This document shows, in pieces, positions 22,630 through 32,419 of a stretch of 64,000 nucleotides of DNA. The notes beneath the pieces were generated by a model. That model was given only the letters and a program-made list of their open reading frames with translations, was not told where the DNA came from and searched no databases. Both the position numbers and the translations under genes were made by a program. The DNA is from Psococerastis gibbosa (Eukaryota; Arthropoda; Insecta; Psocodea; Psocidae): positions 10,067,419-10,131,418 of the forward strand of contig OZ020486.1 of assembly GCA_963971405.1 (NCBI GenBank). Direction: 5' to 3'. Within the stretch, counting starts at the first letter, position 1; the number at the start of each line of letters is the position of its first letter.

Positions 22630-23680
22630 TAGCATACAAGGGCGGATTTTAGGGGGGGTTAGGGAGTCCCCCCCCAATAAATTAACTTACACTATATAAC
22701 AATGGGTTCACAATGGGAATTAAAAATAATAATGTTTTTTAATGTTATAATCCACTGAACCTGCCCGCTGACCCCCCTAAATTGGAGACAAAATCCGCCC
22801 TTGATAGCATAGGTTGGGAGGATCCAGATCTGACGAAAAAAATTTCCCTTCTAGGTGAGTTAAGACCCTCAGCTTTCCGTTTCATAGTCTAGTTCTCTAC
22901 CTGCTGTTCTATTCATAATAATGCTACACGATAGAGGCCCACTAAAATAATACATGACGTATTTCTCCTTTATAAAGCTTTAGCCCTGACGGCGGGCCTG
23001 TCACCAGCGCCGTTTTTGCACGAACCACCGGAGGCTTAAGGGCGCCTTTATTGCACGGACCGGCAGCGGCACCCTGTCTGTGGCCAGCACCCGGTTGCCT
23101 AGCAACGCTCGGGGATGGTATCGATCTCCTCCCAGCAGCCACCCTCGCGACCTCTAGCCCGTCAGCTCGCAAAACCGCAAAGCACTTCCAAATTTCAGCT
23201 TAATGGAGCCCCCCCCCCCTTTCCCCAAATCTTCAACTCTTAACTAGGATTACATAACTTTTCACTGGAGCCCCTAAAATCTCGAAATTCTGTGGACCAC
23301 GTCCGAGTCATTTATGATGCAAGTGACTGTGGTCGGGGGCGGGGGGTTGGACCGCGCAGGGAGCTCGAGCGACCCTTAATGCCATGCTGAATTTCTGAGT
23401 TTGAGCTCATATCGGTTTGGTCAAGTTTAAAATTATAGCTGCCACCACATTTCACTGGACTGTGTTGGGCTATTGTTTATGCACATTTAAATTTAAAAAA
23501 GGGTTGCAGACTTGAGAAATCAGTAGTATTGTCCAAGTTTTGTAGATTTGAAAAAAATTCCTAGATTTTCCTTGATGCTGAGCGAAATGGGGAGCTATTA
23601 TAAGAGTTTATTATTATATAAGAGTAATTAGTCCCGTGTGTGTTTTTACGCTTGGCACAAAGCAAAATTATATTAGGAAG
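22630..23680. other. Mostly single-copy-looking DNA with a GC-rich patch
   Basis: A GC/CpG-rich patch at 22980-23180 carries an X-box-like motif. Short inverted G/C runs (GGGCGGATTTTAGGGGG near 22632 with its inverse near 22785) suggest a small MITE. No convincing exon is seen. Confidence 0.3.
23093..23107. promoter_or_regulatory. RFX X-box-like palindrome
   Basis: GTTGCCTAGCAAC fits the RFX X-box (two inverted GTTGCC/GGCAAC-type half-sites, one-base spacer). It lies in a short GC- and CpG-rich patch (about 22980-23180). RFX factors drive ciliary genes, but no gene start is recognised next to it. Confidence 0.4.
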
Positions 23681-23853
23681 AAATGAATCTATTTCGTATA
23701 GAAATCCAAAATCCCAGCTATACTTGTAGCCATAGAAATTACGTCAAATCCCAAAGTTTTGGTTCGCCATGTGATCTGATCGGTGTGAATCATTTTCCTG
23801 TCGAAAGAGGTCCCAGAGGTGGCAATGGTTTTTTGAATTCCTCCTGCAGTTTG

Positions 23854-23866
23854 GTGACTAGGCAAC
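23854..23866. promoter_or_regulatory. Weaker X-box-like motif beside an octamer
   Basis: GTGACTAGGCAAC has one good and one poor half-site and is followed directly by ATGCAAAT. It could be chance. Confidence 0.2.
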
Positions 23867-24086
23867 CATGCAAATAAAACTGACAATACAATAGGTATAC
23901 ACCATGAATATTTTTATTAATAATTCATGTGAAATAATATTATTGTTGTTTAATTTCTACCGTAATGTAAGATGCATACGTCTGTATACATTCTCATTCA
24001 AACGAGTCAATACGTAGCCTAATTATTATTAGAGTTACTGTGCAATATTTGTAATGTGCATTGTACAATAGTAAACGTTTCATTAA

Positions 24087-24450
24087 GGCGGCTATTCCAT
24101 ATTCTGTCAATAATTCGTCATGTGTGCATTAAAAATTGATGAGATGTTTGTTTAAGGCGGGGTTTCCACATACGTCAATAGTCAATAGTAAATGTGGTTA
24201 TGATGTGGTAGCAGACATTTTTAGTATGTCTTTAATGTCTGCTACCACGTCAAAACCACATTTACTATTGACTATTGACGTATGTGGAAACCCCGCCTTA
24301 AGTAAACTATTATGTAGATACTTAACTTATCTATTATAAATTAAGTTATAATGGGCTAGATAGATTAATACATTATAGTCTCTTTAAAACAAACACCTCA
24401 TCAATTTTTAATGCACAAATTACCGATTATTGACAAATGGAATAGCCGCC
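24087..24450. mobile_element. Foldback MITE hosting a second foldback MITE
   Basis: Outer arms GGCGGCTATTCCA and GCATTAAAAATTGATGAG with their inverse; TAA flanks both sides. At 24156-24297 sits an inner palindrome, GGCGGGGTTTCCACATACGT with its inverse, flanked by TTAA on both sides. Confidence 0.8.
24156..24297. mobile_element. Inner foldback MITE (GGCGGGG ends)
   Basis: 142 bp, almost one perfect palindrome; its middle holds GTGGTAGCAGACATT and ATGTCTGCTACCAC, as in the copy at 60197. Confidence 0.8.
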
Positions 24451-24807
24451 TAATTGAACAATGCTTTCCACGTCTCCTGAAGTATACGGTTTTTCCTACT
24501 AACATTACGTGGTATTGTCAGGCAGCCATCAATGGTCACGACCCACGACCTAAAGCAGGTTTGGGGGGCTCTCAGGGGTTGTGGCCCTCCCTCGGTCCGC
24601 CTATTGCCGATCGTACACCAAACTTTTTTCCTCGACTGATCCCCACCCCCGCCATACAGATGATAAAGCCAGCCTCCCGGCTAGTAAATTAAGTCTATCT
24701 ACCACTATTTCTGTTACCGTATACCTTATCAACGAAAATATCCTCCGGAAAAATATTAATCAGATTTTGTTCAGGCCTTGCCTAGCAAACAGTAACAGGT
24801 ATCCAAA

Positions 24808-25635
24808 TGTATACAATTTGCAATGCGCACGATGAAAAATTACAGCTTTAGCAGTAAAGAGGAGAGCAAGACAGGCCTGCAGGGCGTGTATCATTAAATT
24901 TGCATAAAATTTCGGAAGCAATAAGAGATGGAACCAGCACAGAGGAGCGAAAGCAGAATCAACTAAAAACATAACTAAAATATGTGCCGATTGAATTTTG
25001 TACAGTATAACTTATAGCAGAGATAGAAATCTACAATTTGCAATTCGTATGATAAATAGCCGAAGATCCCAGTTCTAGTAATAAAGAGGCGAACAGGACA
25101 GGCCTGCAAGGCATGCTTCATTAAATTCGCATAAAATGTCGGAAGCGCTAAGAGAAGGAATCACAGAGGAGCGGAAGCAGAATCAACTAAAAACGGATTA
25201 ACTGCTGAAACATGTGCCGATTGAATTTTGTACAGTATATAGGAGATAGGTGTTAGACAAATCTACAATTTGCAATTCGCATGATGAATTGCCAAAGTTC
25301 CCAGTTCTAGCAGGACGGGCCTGCAGGGCGTACATCATTAAATTCGCATTGAAGCGATAAGAGATGGAAACCACAGGGGAGCGGAAGCAGAATCAACTAA
25401 AAACGGATGACTGCCGAAATATGTACCGATTGAATTTTATACAGTACCGGTATATAGGAAACGTACAATCCTACAATTTGCAGTGCGCATGATGAATAGC
25501 TAAAGATCCAGGATAAAGGTCCAGACCTGCAGGGCGTGCGAGACATTTCTTCATTAAATTCACATAAAATGTCGGGAGCGATAAGAGATGGAATCACAGA
25601 GGAGCGGAAGCAGCTAAATAAAATCAATTCTCAGC
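24808..25635. repeat. Satellite-like tandem array, four units of about 206-227 bp
   Basis: Each unit runs CTACAATTTGCAAT...CGCA, GGCCTGCAGGGCGT, ATTAAATTCGCATAAAATGT, GGAGCGGAAGCAGAATCAAC and CCGATTGAATTTTGTACAG. The GGCCTGCAGG anchors lie near 24873, 25100, 25317 and 25523. Units differ by small indels. Not a CRISPR: unit size and divergence exclude it. Confidence 0.85.
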
Positions 25636-26590
25636 AGCAGGAAATGAGGACGTCCCGGGAAAGATGAACGTGTCAGCAGCAGATGAACTTCCTGCCGCGA
25701 CCATCACTCAAACCGTCCCTCTTCACATGTAAAATTTTTGATTTTATTTTTCAATGCTAAGTGTTGAATGAGGGCGAGTTTTGATTGATTTCTTATTTAT
25801 TTTTTATTTGTTTAAGAGGCAGCGGACCGTTAGCATTGACCCCTGGGGCTGGATCACCCTATACTATAGGTGGGTTCATATTTTTTATTTAAGTTAATTT
25901 AATACTTAAGTTATACCGATTTGTCTCTTGAATAAAATTAGCAGATGACTACAGGGGTCACAGCAACACGGGAGCTTGAAAATAGGGACTTTAGGAAATA
26001 ATCCGCATTTTGGCAGCATTAATGGTTCTGATTACTGGAAATACCACTAACAGGGGGTCCGGGGGTCTCACCCGGGGGATTGTTTTTAGTGTAGTTTACG
26101 TATTTTGAAAGTAAACAAAAATAGATTTTACACACGAAGATTATGTAATAAAAACGGGATAGGGGGTCACCCCCGGGTGAAATTTTTTGAATACGGCGTG
26201 AAATAGTGGGTTTCTTTATACACAACGTTCGGCCAAGCCTGAGGCCAGTTGGTAGTCTCATTCACCCCCATTGTACCCAGTAGCCTATTAGTCGAAAATC
26301 CTTCGGGGGTTCGAACCCCCAAAACCACCCCTCTGCATACGTGCCTCGCCAAAATAACGACGACCCCGCATTAATTTATTGAAAAATAATATAAAATGGA
26401 AATGACAATAAATAAAGGACTTTATTTCATTTTTAAATTTTGTAACAATTTAGATTTGTTTCTAGAAAAGGGCAGTTATAACACTTGAACGTCTCATTTG
26501 AAGCCTCTATTTCCCAAAGCGGTAGTAGGCCTACACAAACAGCACATTAGTACATATAGCAATGCTCAGTGGGTGGCACAATACGTATAG
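25636..26590. other. Noncoding stretch
   Basis: AT-rich, with short inverted G/C blocks (GGGGGTCTCACCCGGGGG near 26060, GGGGGTCACCCCCGGG near 26165) of the type found in the element at 27525. No gene is seen. Confidence 0.3.
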
Positions 26591-26599
26591 GTTACAAGG

Positions 26600-27010
26600 T
26601 CACAGGAAAGTTATACTACAGTTATTTATATACCATATCTTACCAGCCTTGGTACCACAGACAAGGAATATTCCAACGAGAATGAATATCAACGGATGTC
26701 ACATATATTACCCAAATTCACAAAGGCTCATACAACAACATCATTTTTGTACAAATCATATTACTACTACAACGAATTCATTAGTAATTACAATAAGTTA
26801 ATATATAAAACAAACACTAATGGCAATGTAACTATAATACTAGTATTAGGCCTATATCATGATTGTAATAAAATGAATAATGTTTAAACTGTACTTTGTA
26901 GGGTGTATCCCGCACGCCTCTATGAAGGCATGGGAACCCTTATTGTATTTTGTCTAATTATTGTATTTGTTGGAAATAAAGAATTGATATTATTATTATT
27001 ATTATTATTA
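26600..27010 (+). pseudogene. Non-LTR retrotransposon 3' end with (TTA)n tail
   Basis: A damaged frame reads SHILPKFTKAHTTTSFLYKS then YYYYNEF, the usual pol C-terminus, followed by a 3' UTR containing AATAAAGAATTG and (TTA)n at 26987-27010. Two more (ATT)n-ended pieces follow to about 27250. Confidence 0.5.
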
Positions 27011-27469
27011 TATAAGCCTCCCTTATGGGGCTTACATGCAGTATTCCGGTAAAAACTATTATTTTCTTTAATGTTGTATTGTTTTATTTCTATTAAATGC
27101 TCCCAGTGCTGGGGGTACCGGCTGGAAAAAAAAAAAATATTATTATTATTATTATTAAAACAAATTGTTGTTCTCAATATATGCACCTTGTCCGGGGTTA
27201 CCGGTCAAGGAAAAAAGTGAAGTGAAAGTGATTATTATTATTATTATAATGCTTTTCAGCATACGTGAAAACCTACAGAGTAAGAAAAAAAAGCCGCCAC
27301 GAAGCATAATAAATTCTTAGGACAAATATGCAAGTAGCCTAGTCGATAAAGAATGATACCGTAACGGTGTAACTGCGTAACCTTACATTTCCGCGTCGGC
27401 TGGTCTACCATCAGCACTACAGTATCTGCCCCGACAGCACATGGGCCAGGACATGTAGAGTAGTGGTGG

Positions 27470-28101
27470 CCAGGACATGTTGAGTAGTGGTACAGACTCT
27501 GACTTTCACCCGAAAGGTTGTTGGCATTGGCGTAAATTCTCAAAATTTCTGGGGGGGGGGGGGGGCTTAGGACCCCAAGACTTTGATCCCCGGAGTAAAA
27601 ATAATAATAAATTGGCCCGAATTAGTGAGGTTTTACGCATAGTATACTCTGGTGAAAGGGGAGCCCGGGGGTCACCCCCGGAGAAAAAATTGATAAATAG
27701 GCCCAAATTAGTGAGGTTTTACGAATATCATACCCTGGAGTAAGGGGGGTTCGGGGGTCGGAGAAAAATGTGATAAATAGCTCCAAATTAGTGAAGTTTT
27801 ATGAACATTATACCCTGGAAAAAGGGGGCCCGGGGGTCACCCCTGGAGAAAAAAAAATTGACGAATAGGCCCAAATTATATAGGTTTTACGCATTTTGCC
27901 CCCCCCCCCAGGACCCCCCTATTTACGCCAAAGGTTGTTGGTTCGAGTCCTACACTTCCTACATTTTCTGGCCATGCTTCGGAGGGCATGTAAAGCAGGC
28001 GGTCCCGGGCCTTCCTAGTTTAGTGTAAGAGAGGGCTTTATAGCCCTAACTCCGCTAGGTTGGCTTAGTAATAGAACAAAAAGTCCTTATTTATTTATTT
28101 A
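27470..28101 (+). mobile_element. tRNA-derived SINE, family 1, interrupted by a hAT-like element
   Basis: The left part (27470-27524) ends inside the B-box region and the right part resumes at 27934 with GTTGTTGGTTCGAGTCC, the 8-bp duplication GTTGTTGG marking the insertion. An extra copy of the first 20 bp precedes it at 27446. Confidence 0.8.
27525..27933. mobile_element. hAT-like nonautonomous element with internal tandem units
   Basis: 409 bp with ends CATTGGCGTAAAT and ATTTACGCCAAAG (12 of 13 inverted) and the 8-bp duplication GTTGTTGG (27517-27524, 27934-27941). Inside are four units of about 80-88 bp, each with GTGAGGTTTTACG and GGGGGTCACCCC. Confidence 0.8.
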
Positions 28102-29420
28102 TGAATTTAGCTATGATACAAGACTCACCTAATTTATTTTATTATTCTGCATCAGTAACCCTGAAAACACAAACCCCTTCCTAAAGTCTTAGCTCATCTA
28201 ATTAACAGAACTATAGAAATTCCCATTCCTGGCGAAATCCTTAATAATTTCCCCCCCCCCCCCACCCAACGCGAGGGGTCGTGTTCTCTGACGCGTACTG
28301 CTCCCAGGTCACCTGCAGCCGGTTGCCTGGCAACCATCCCCCTCCCCCCCAGCTACTTGAGTATTTATTCATGCGAACGTGTTCCCGGGTTCTGTTTTCG
28401 GGTGGGGGTTTACACAGGACGGCCCAATTAAAATGGCCGGCATGGCTGTAATTTCATTCGCATGGCTTTCGAATTCCACTCTGATAATTCTACGTTCTCG
28501 TTTTGTACGATAGCAAATGTGAATTTGTTTATCTCGCGCGGCGGAGACCAGAGAGAATCTTAATTTTACACCGGTTTTCTGCTGTTTTAATTAAAAGATG
28601 AATCAACGTGTGCCAGGACGTAGGACTGCAGCACAGGGAAGGGTGGTGAAGGTTAACGCATGGCTATGATTGTTCAGTGCTTTATATGTACCTAGCCTAA
28701 TCCAGGCCTACCATGAAACTTGAATTACACTGAGTTTTGATATTTTACGCTATAGCAATGGCGTGGCTATGGAAAAGATTAATTTTCTGCTCCATAGGCT
28801 ACGCTCCATATATGCTACGCTACATGTAGGCTCCATACAGCCCGACGTCTGTCTTAAAAAGTTCGTTCTAATATCATCGACACTAATATAAGAATTATGA
28901 CTGCTTAAACACTATTTGGAGCTTAAAATGTAATATGGTTGCGAGACATTGAGCTCTTACCGGGCAAAGCCCCCCCCCCCCCCCCGGCCTCGAGCATTGT
29001 AAGACGTGGTTCACACTTCATGGTCCCCTTTGCAGCAATATGAATATAAGCATTACTTTTTTAGCTTTGTAAAATCTACAGCTATACTTTACAACTATTA
29101 AAATGCGGAAAACCCTCTATTTTGCTCTTATTTTTTCAATTTTTCTTTAAATCCCGCCTGATGACGTCATAAGGTCTACTTAGTTTTGCCCCCACCATCA
29201 TTCTAAAACTTTACACCTCTGGCTCTTACTAAAAATAAAAAAAAAGACGTGACGATAGCAGAATTTTAAACATCAACAAAGATCATATAGGAAACGAAGA
29301 GGTGGCCAATGGATAAATGAAAACAATAATTCACCACATTGTTAAGAAGCAGTTGGTGGGGACACTTGATCAATACCAGAAATGGCCGGCTTCTTAACAC
29401 ACTACAATAGAAGGCACAAT
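28102..29420. other. Mostly unique noncoding DNA with a CpG-rich patch
   Basis: 28260-28600 is CpG-rich with an X-box-like palindrome. ATG at 28598 opens 18 codons (MNQRVPGRRTAAQGRVVK) up to a possible splice donor AAG before gttaac at 28651; no downstream partner exon was found. The remainder shows nothing. Confidence 0.3.
28321..28335. promoter_or_regulatory. RFX X-box-like palindrome
   Basis: GGTTGCCTGGCAACC is a perfect inverted repeat matching the X-box consensus, in a CpG-rich patch (28260-28600). A possible short first exon (ATG at 28598) lies about 265 bp downstream on the plus strand. The motif match is direct and the function is inferred. Confidence 0.4.
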
Positions 29421-30029
29421 AATCATTTTTCTAAAAAAAAAAAATTTCAGCACAAAACCAAATAGTTTTTTGGAAAAACAGCCTGTCCGGTTTCGTTACT
29501 CGATTTAACACCTAAACATATGCCTGAAGGTAGAAATCATCGATAGAAAGGTTTCGCAGAAAAATTATATTTTAGTCATTTTTCATGAAAATTGACTTAT
29601 TTTATTTTTTTTTACCCCCAGAAGCAAACTATCAAGCGACCCCCCTCATTTTGTCAACATTAATAACGACTACAATATTTGTGAATTTAAAAGAAATCGT
29701 TGAAGCCGTTTTTGAGAAATAATTTTTTAGACGTTTTTTTTTTTAGTTTCTTGAGAATAAAACCCCCCCAAATTGAGTTAGCCCAATATAAAAAAAGTGG
29801 TCCTGAGGTATGATTTTTGTGAACCTACGTGCTAAATTTCATTAAAATCGATTGAGTTTTTTTCCCGGAAATCGATTAACAGAGCGACAGACGGACATTT
29901 CGTAAAAAACACTTTTTTTGGTTCCTGGGACCTCAAAACGTGTAAATCCGTTGAAATCTCGGAATCGGAAATTTCGACCATTACAAAGCTTTCCTTATAG
30001 GCCTAGTAGGTACGTATAAATTGGAAAGC
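29421..30029 (-). mobile_element. Helentron-like E repeat, 3' truncated
   Basis: Reverse copy with CAAAACCAAATAGTTTTTTG at left, short GCGACAGACGGAC in place of the microsatellite, and ATAAATTGGAAAGC at the right end followed by A's. Confidence 0.75.
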
Positions 30030-30194
30030 AAAAATAAGTAAAAATGGGTAGCCTAAAAGATAGAATATGTGTAATTACTAGTCTAGGTAAGTTAATCGAT
30101 GGAACAGGGTATCATAATTTTGTGCTGTGTTTTATTTATTTCTAATTATATTTTTAATTTGAGTGATGAGTGATACTGTACGTTGAGTCTTTCA

Positions 30195-30365
30195 GCAGCC
30201 TGATCGAGGCGATTATAATACCGGTATTTATTTAATCCCCTGGTATTAAAAATGTAAACAAGATAATTTTATAATGGAAAGTGCTATTCAAAATTTGTTT
30301 GTTTACAGTAATAATCCTAGGGTATTTATTTAACCCCGATATTATAATCGCCTCGGTCAGGCTGC
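30195..30365. mobile_element. MITE family B, copy 2
   Basis: 171 bp, nearly identical to 18076-18246, with the same GCAGCCTGATCGAGGC ends and a GTAAACAAG ... TTTGTTTAC core. Confidence 0.8.
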
Positions 30366-30369
30366 AGCT

Positions 30370-30515
30370 ATGTAGCTCCTTTCCTCCATTATAGTAGTAT
30401 GGTTGGACACAGTCCCAGGCCACGGTGTGGGCCCTTAGGGCAGGGGACCTCCTGATTATAGTGGATCCCGAACCACTTGGGTAACACAGTGAAGTCACAC
30501 GATTAGTTCGGATTC
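30370..30515 (-). repeat. Repeat family A
   Basis: GGACCTCCTGATTATAGTGG through CACACGATTAGTTCGGA; it directly follows MITE B copy 2. Confidence 0.5.
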
Positions 30516-30763
30516 CTCCATTATCCAATCAACATAATGTGATGAAGAACGTTGTTGCAACCCAGGTTCAGGACCGAGCAGAATGAAGGAGCAAATGGAA
30601 AACTTGCTTGATGATTGGGGGAGATACCGTAGCGACTAAAGAAGAATAATAGGTCACCACTAAAGACGGCTCGAACCATACGCAAATATAAATTTTAACG
30701 ACAGTCATTGCGTCATTGAGGATGGTACTTCGGATTTAATTGCCAGTCCAAATCTCTTAGCTA

Positions 30764-31099
30764 CAGTGGCGTAAGTAACACCCCCGCAACCCTCGCGGCG
30801 CGAGGGGGGGGGGGGGGGCGCAGCATTGCTGGTTCCAGGGTTTAAAAACAAATTGTAGCTGAAATTAAATCATCCCAGTAGTTTAACCTTATCCTTGATA
30901 CAACTCAAGATGTATCTAAAATTGATTTAAGTTGTCTCTATTATACTGAGGCATGTCTTATAAAAGTTGAAGAAATTTACATGCCGCTTCTGTTGTTACT
31001 TTGTTCAGTTACATTTTCCATTATTATTTTATTAACAAATGTTTTTCTTCCCATTCCACAATTGACTATCACTCGCAGCAGAAGTTATTTACGCCACTG
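30764..31099. mobile_element. hAT-like MITE
   Basis: Ends CAGTGGCGTAAGTAAC and GTTATTTACGCCACTG (15 of 16 inverted). CTTAGCTA precedes it directly and recurs seven bases past its right end, a likely 8-bp target duplication with a small later change. Confidence 0.6.
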
Positions 31100-31670
31100 C
31101 TTGCTGCTTAGCTAGGTACTCATAAACGTCGAGCGAAAAGGTCATTTTATAGCGGGCAAGCCTTGTATTTATTCGGAGTAAGACTCCGGTTGATTTGCAA
31201 ATGATCAAAATCTGATCCCTGCACCATTGTTCCAATAAAGTATCCCTTTACATAGGAATGGAAATAATGATTGATATTTTCAACCCGACAGGCGAGGTAG
31301 AGGCTTAATTGCGTTTTCAAAATCCCCAGGGCTTAATGTAACCTCCATAAATCTGTCTAATTTTGAGGGATGTCGATAGAGAGTTTGCAGTAAATTACGT
31401 TTGGGGGTTTAAGGATTATTTTATATAATCGGGATAGCAAAACACGTGCGAGTTCATTCGTAACAGTTTTTACTTATTGTAGGCTATATATAGGCCTAGT
31501 ATAGTATTTTTATTTTTGCAGGACTTTTTATGGACCCAGATTCAATCGGGAGTTTTCTAAGGTATGCGAAACCTTGTAGTATAGGATCCAGTCGCTCACA
31601 CTATGCTGTGCGTGGCGCTGGCCTTACAAGGTCTCTCCGTTGCCTCGTGTTGTAGGTGTGAGTGTCCCCG

Positions 31671-32160
31671 TTTTTTTTTAAATGTCCCCCACACCTCAGG
31701 CTTTAAGATATGTCAAATGTATCTAAATATGTACAGACTTGGGGCTGTCATGATTTTTAATGATTCGAATTGAGAGCGACAACTGTCACGAGGTCCCAGT
31801 TTTAGCATGTAGCGCACTCCCCTCTTTTGGAGCCTGAGTACAGCGTCCATGTTCCCTACGGAGGACCCTCCCCAGGCCCATATGCCGTAGCTATTATGGC
31901 TCATTACAAGTGAGTTGTAGGCTTGGAGAGTAACCTCCGGAGGACACACAGAGCAAAGGCGCATGACTACAAAGAGGCCATTATTTAGTTTTTTTAATAG
32001 CTCAGCCACGTGTTTGTTCCAGTTTAAGTCCTTGTCAACTTGCATTCCCAAGAATCTGACGCTGTCGGTTGCAGTTACTGGTTGTCCTGCTGTGCGTGGG
32101 TATATGTCAAGCTCAGGTTGGACAAAGCTATAAAAGAGTAGTCTAGCTGACATTAAATAG
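31671..32160 (-). pseudogene. 5'-truncated non-LTR retrotransposon (RT C-terminal region) in the dynein 3' flank
   Basis: An open frame of 146 codons (32153 to 31713): SVRFLGMQVDKDLNWNKHV, LLKKLNNGLFVVMRL, AYNSLVMSHNSYGIWAWGG, LRLQKRGVRYML and SCRSQFESLKIM. These are the thumb/connection motifs of Jockey/I-type reverse transcriptases; the catalytic palm is absent. A T-run at 31671 marks the poly(A) end. It begins about 50 bp past the dynein stop codon. Confidence 0.8.
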
Positions 32161-32167
32161 CTTAGTC

Positions 32168-32173
32168 TTTAAT
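32168..32173 (-). terminator. Possible polyadenylation signal ATTAAA of the dynein gene
   Basis: ATTAAA on the minus strand, about 40 nt past the stop codon. It is a common variant poly(A) signal. A reverse-transcriptase fragment starts just downstream. The call rests on motif and position only. Confidence 0.35.
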
Positions 32174-32212
32174 TTTTCAAAATGAGAATGAGACAATTTC
32201 AACAAAAATTTG

Positions 32213-32419
32213 CTACTGGGACAGTTGACAAAGCAGCGCTACCCCGCGCTCAGTCCAGTGCTCAGGAGGTAGTAAAGTGTTGAGTACCATGCCAATCACA
32301 AAATTCGTAGAGTGTCCTGTAGTCGATAGAATACCTCGCCGCTCAGCAGTCTTGTATATCGGACAACTGTACGATAGACGCTCTTTAATATCCGTTTTCT
32401 TCATTGGCTTCATCCAAAT
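32213..32419 (-). CDS. Dynein terminal exon with stop codon
   Basis: Encodes [40 protein letters not shown] and [16 protein letters not shown], then TAG. The acceptor is tctcag before ATTTGG. The C-terminus matches the length and ending of DNAH3/7/12 proteins, so the gene ends normally. Confidence 0.95.
   Translation of the reverse strand: MWMKPMKKTDIKERLSYSCPIYKTAERRGILSTTGHSTNFVIGMVLNTLLPPEHWTERGVALLCQLSQ

Noticed and set aside
24808..25635. CRISPR-like array
   Set aside because: Units exceed 200 bp, have no short exact repeat with unique spacers, and the genome is eukaryotic.
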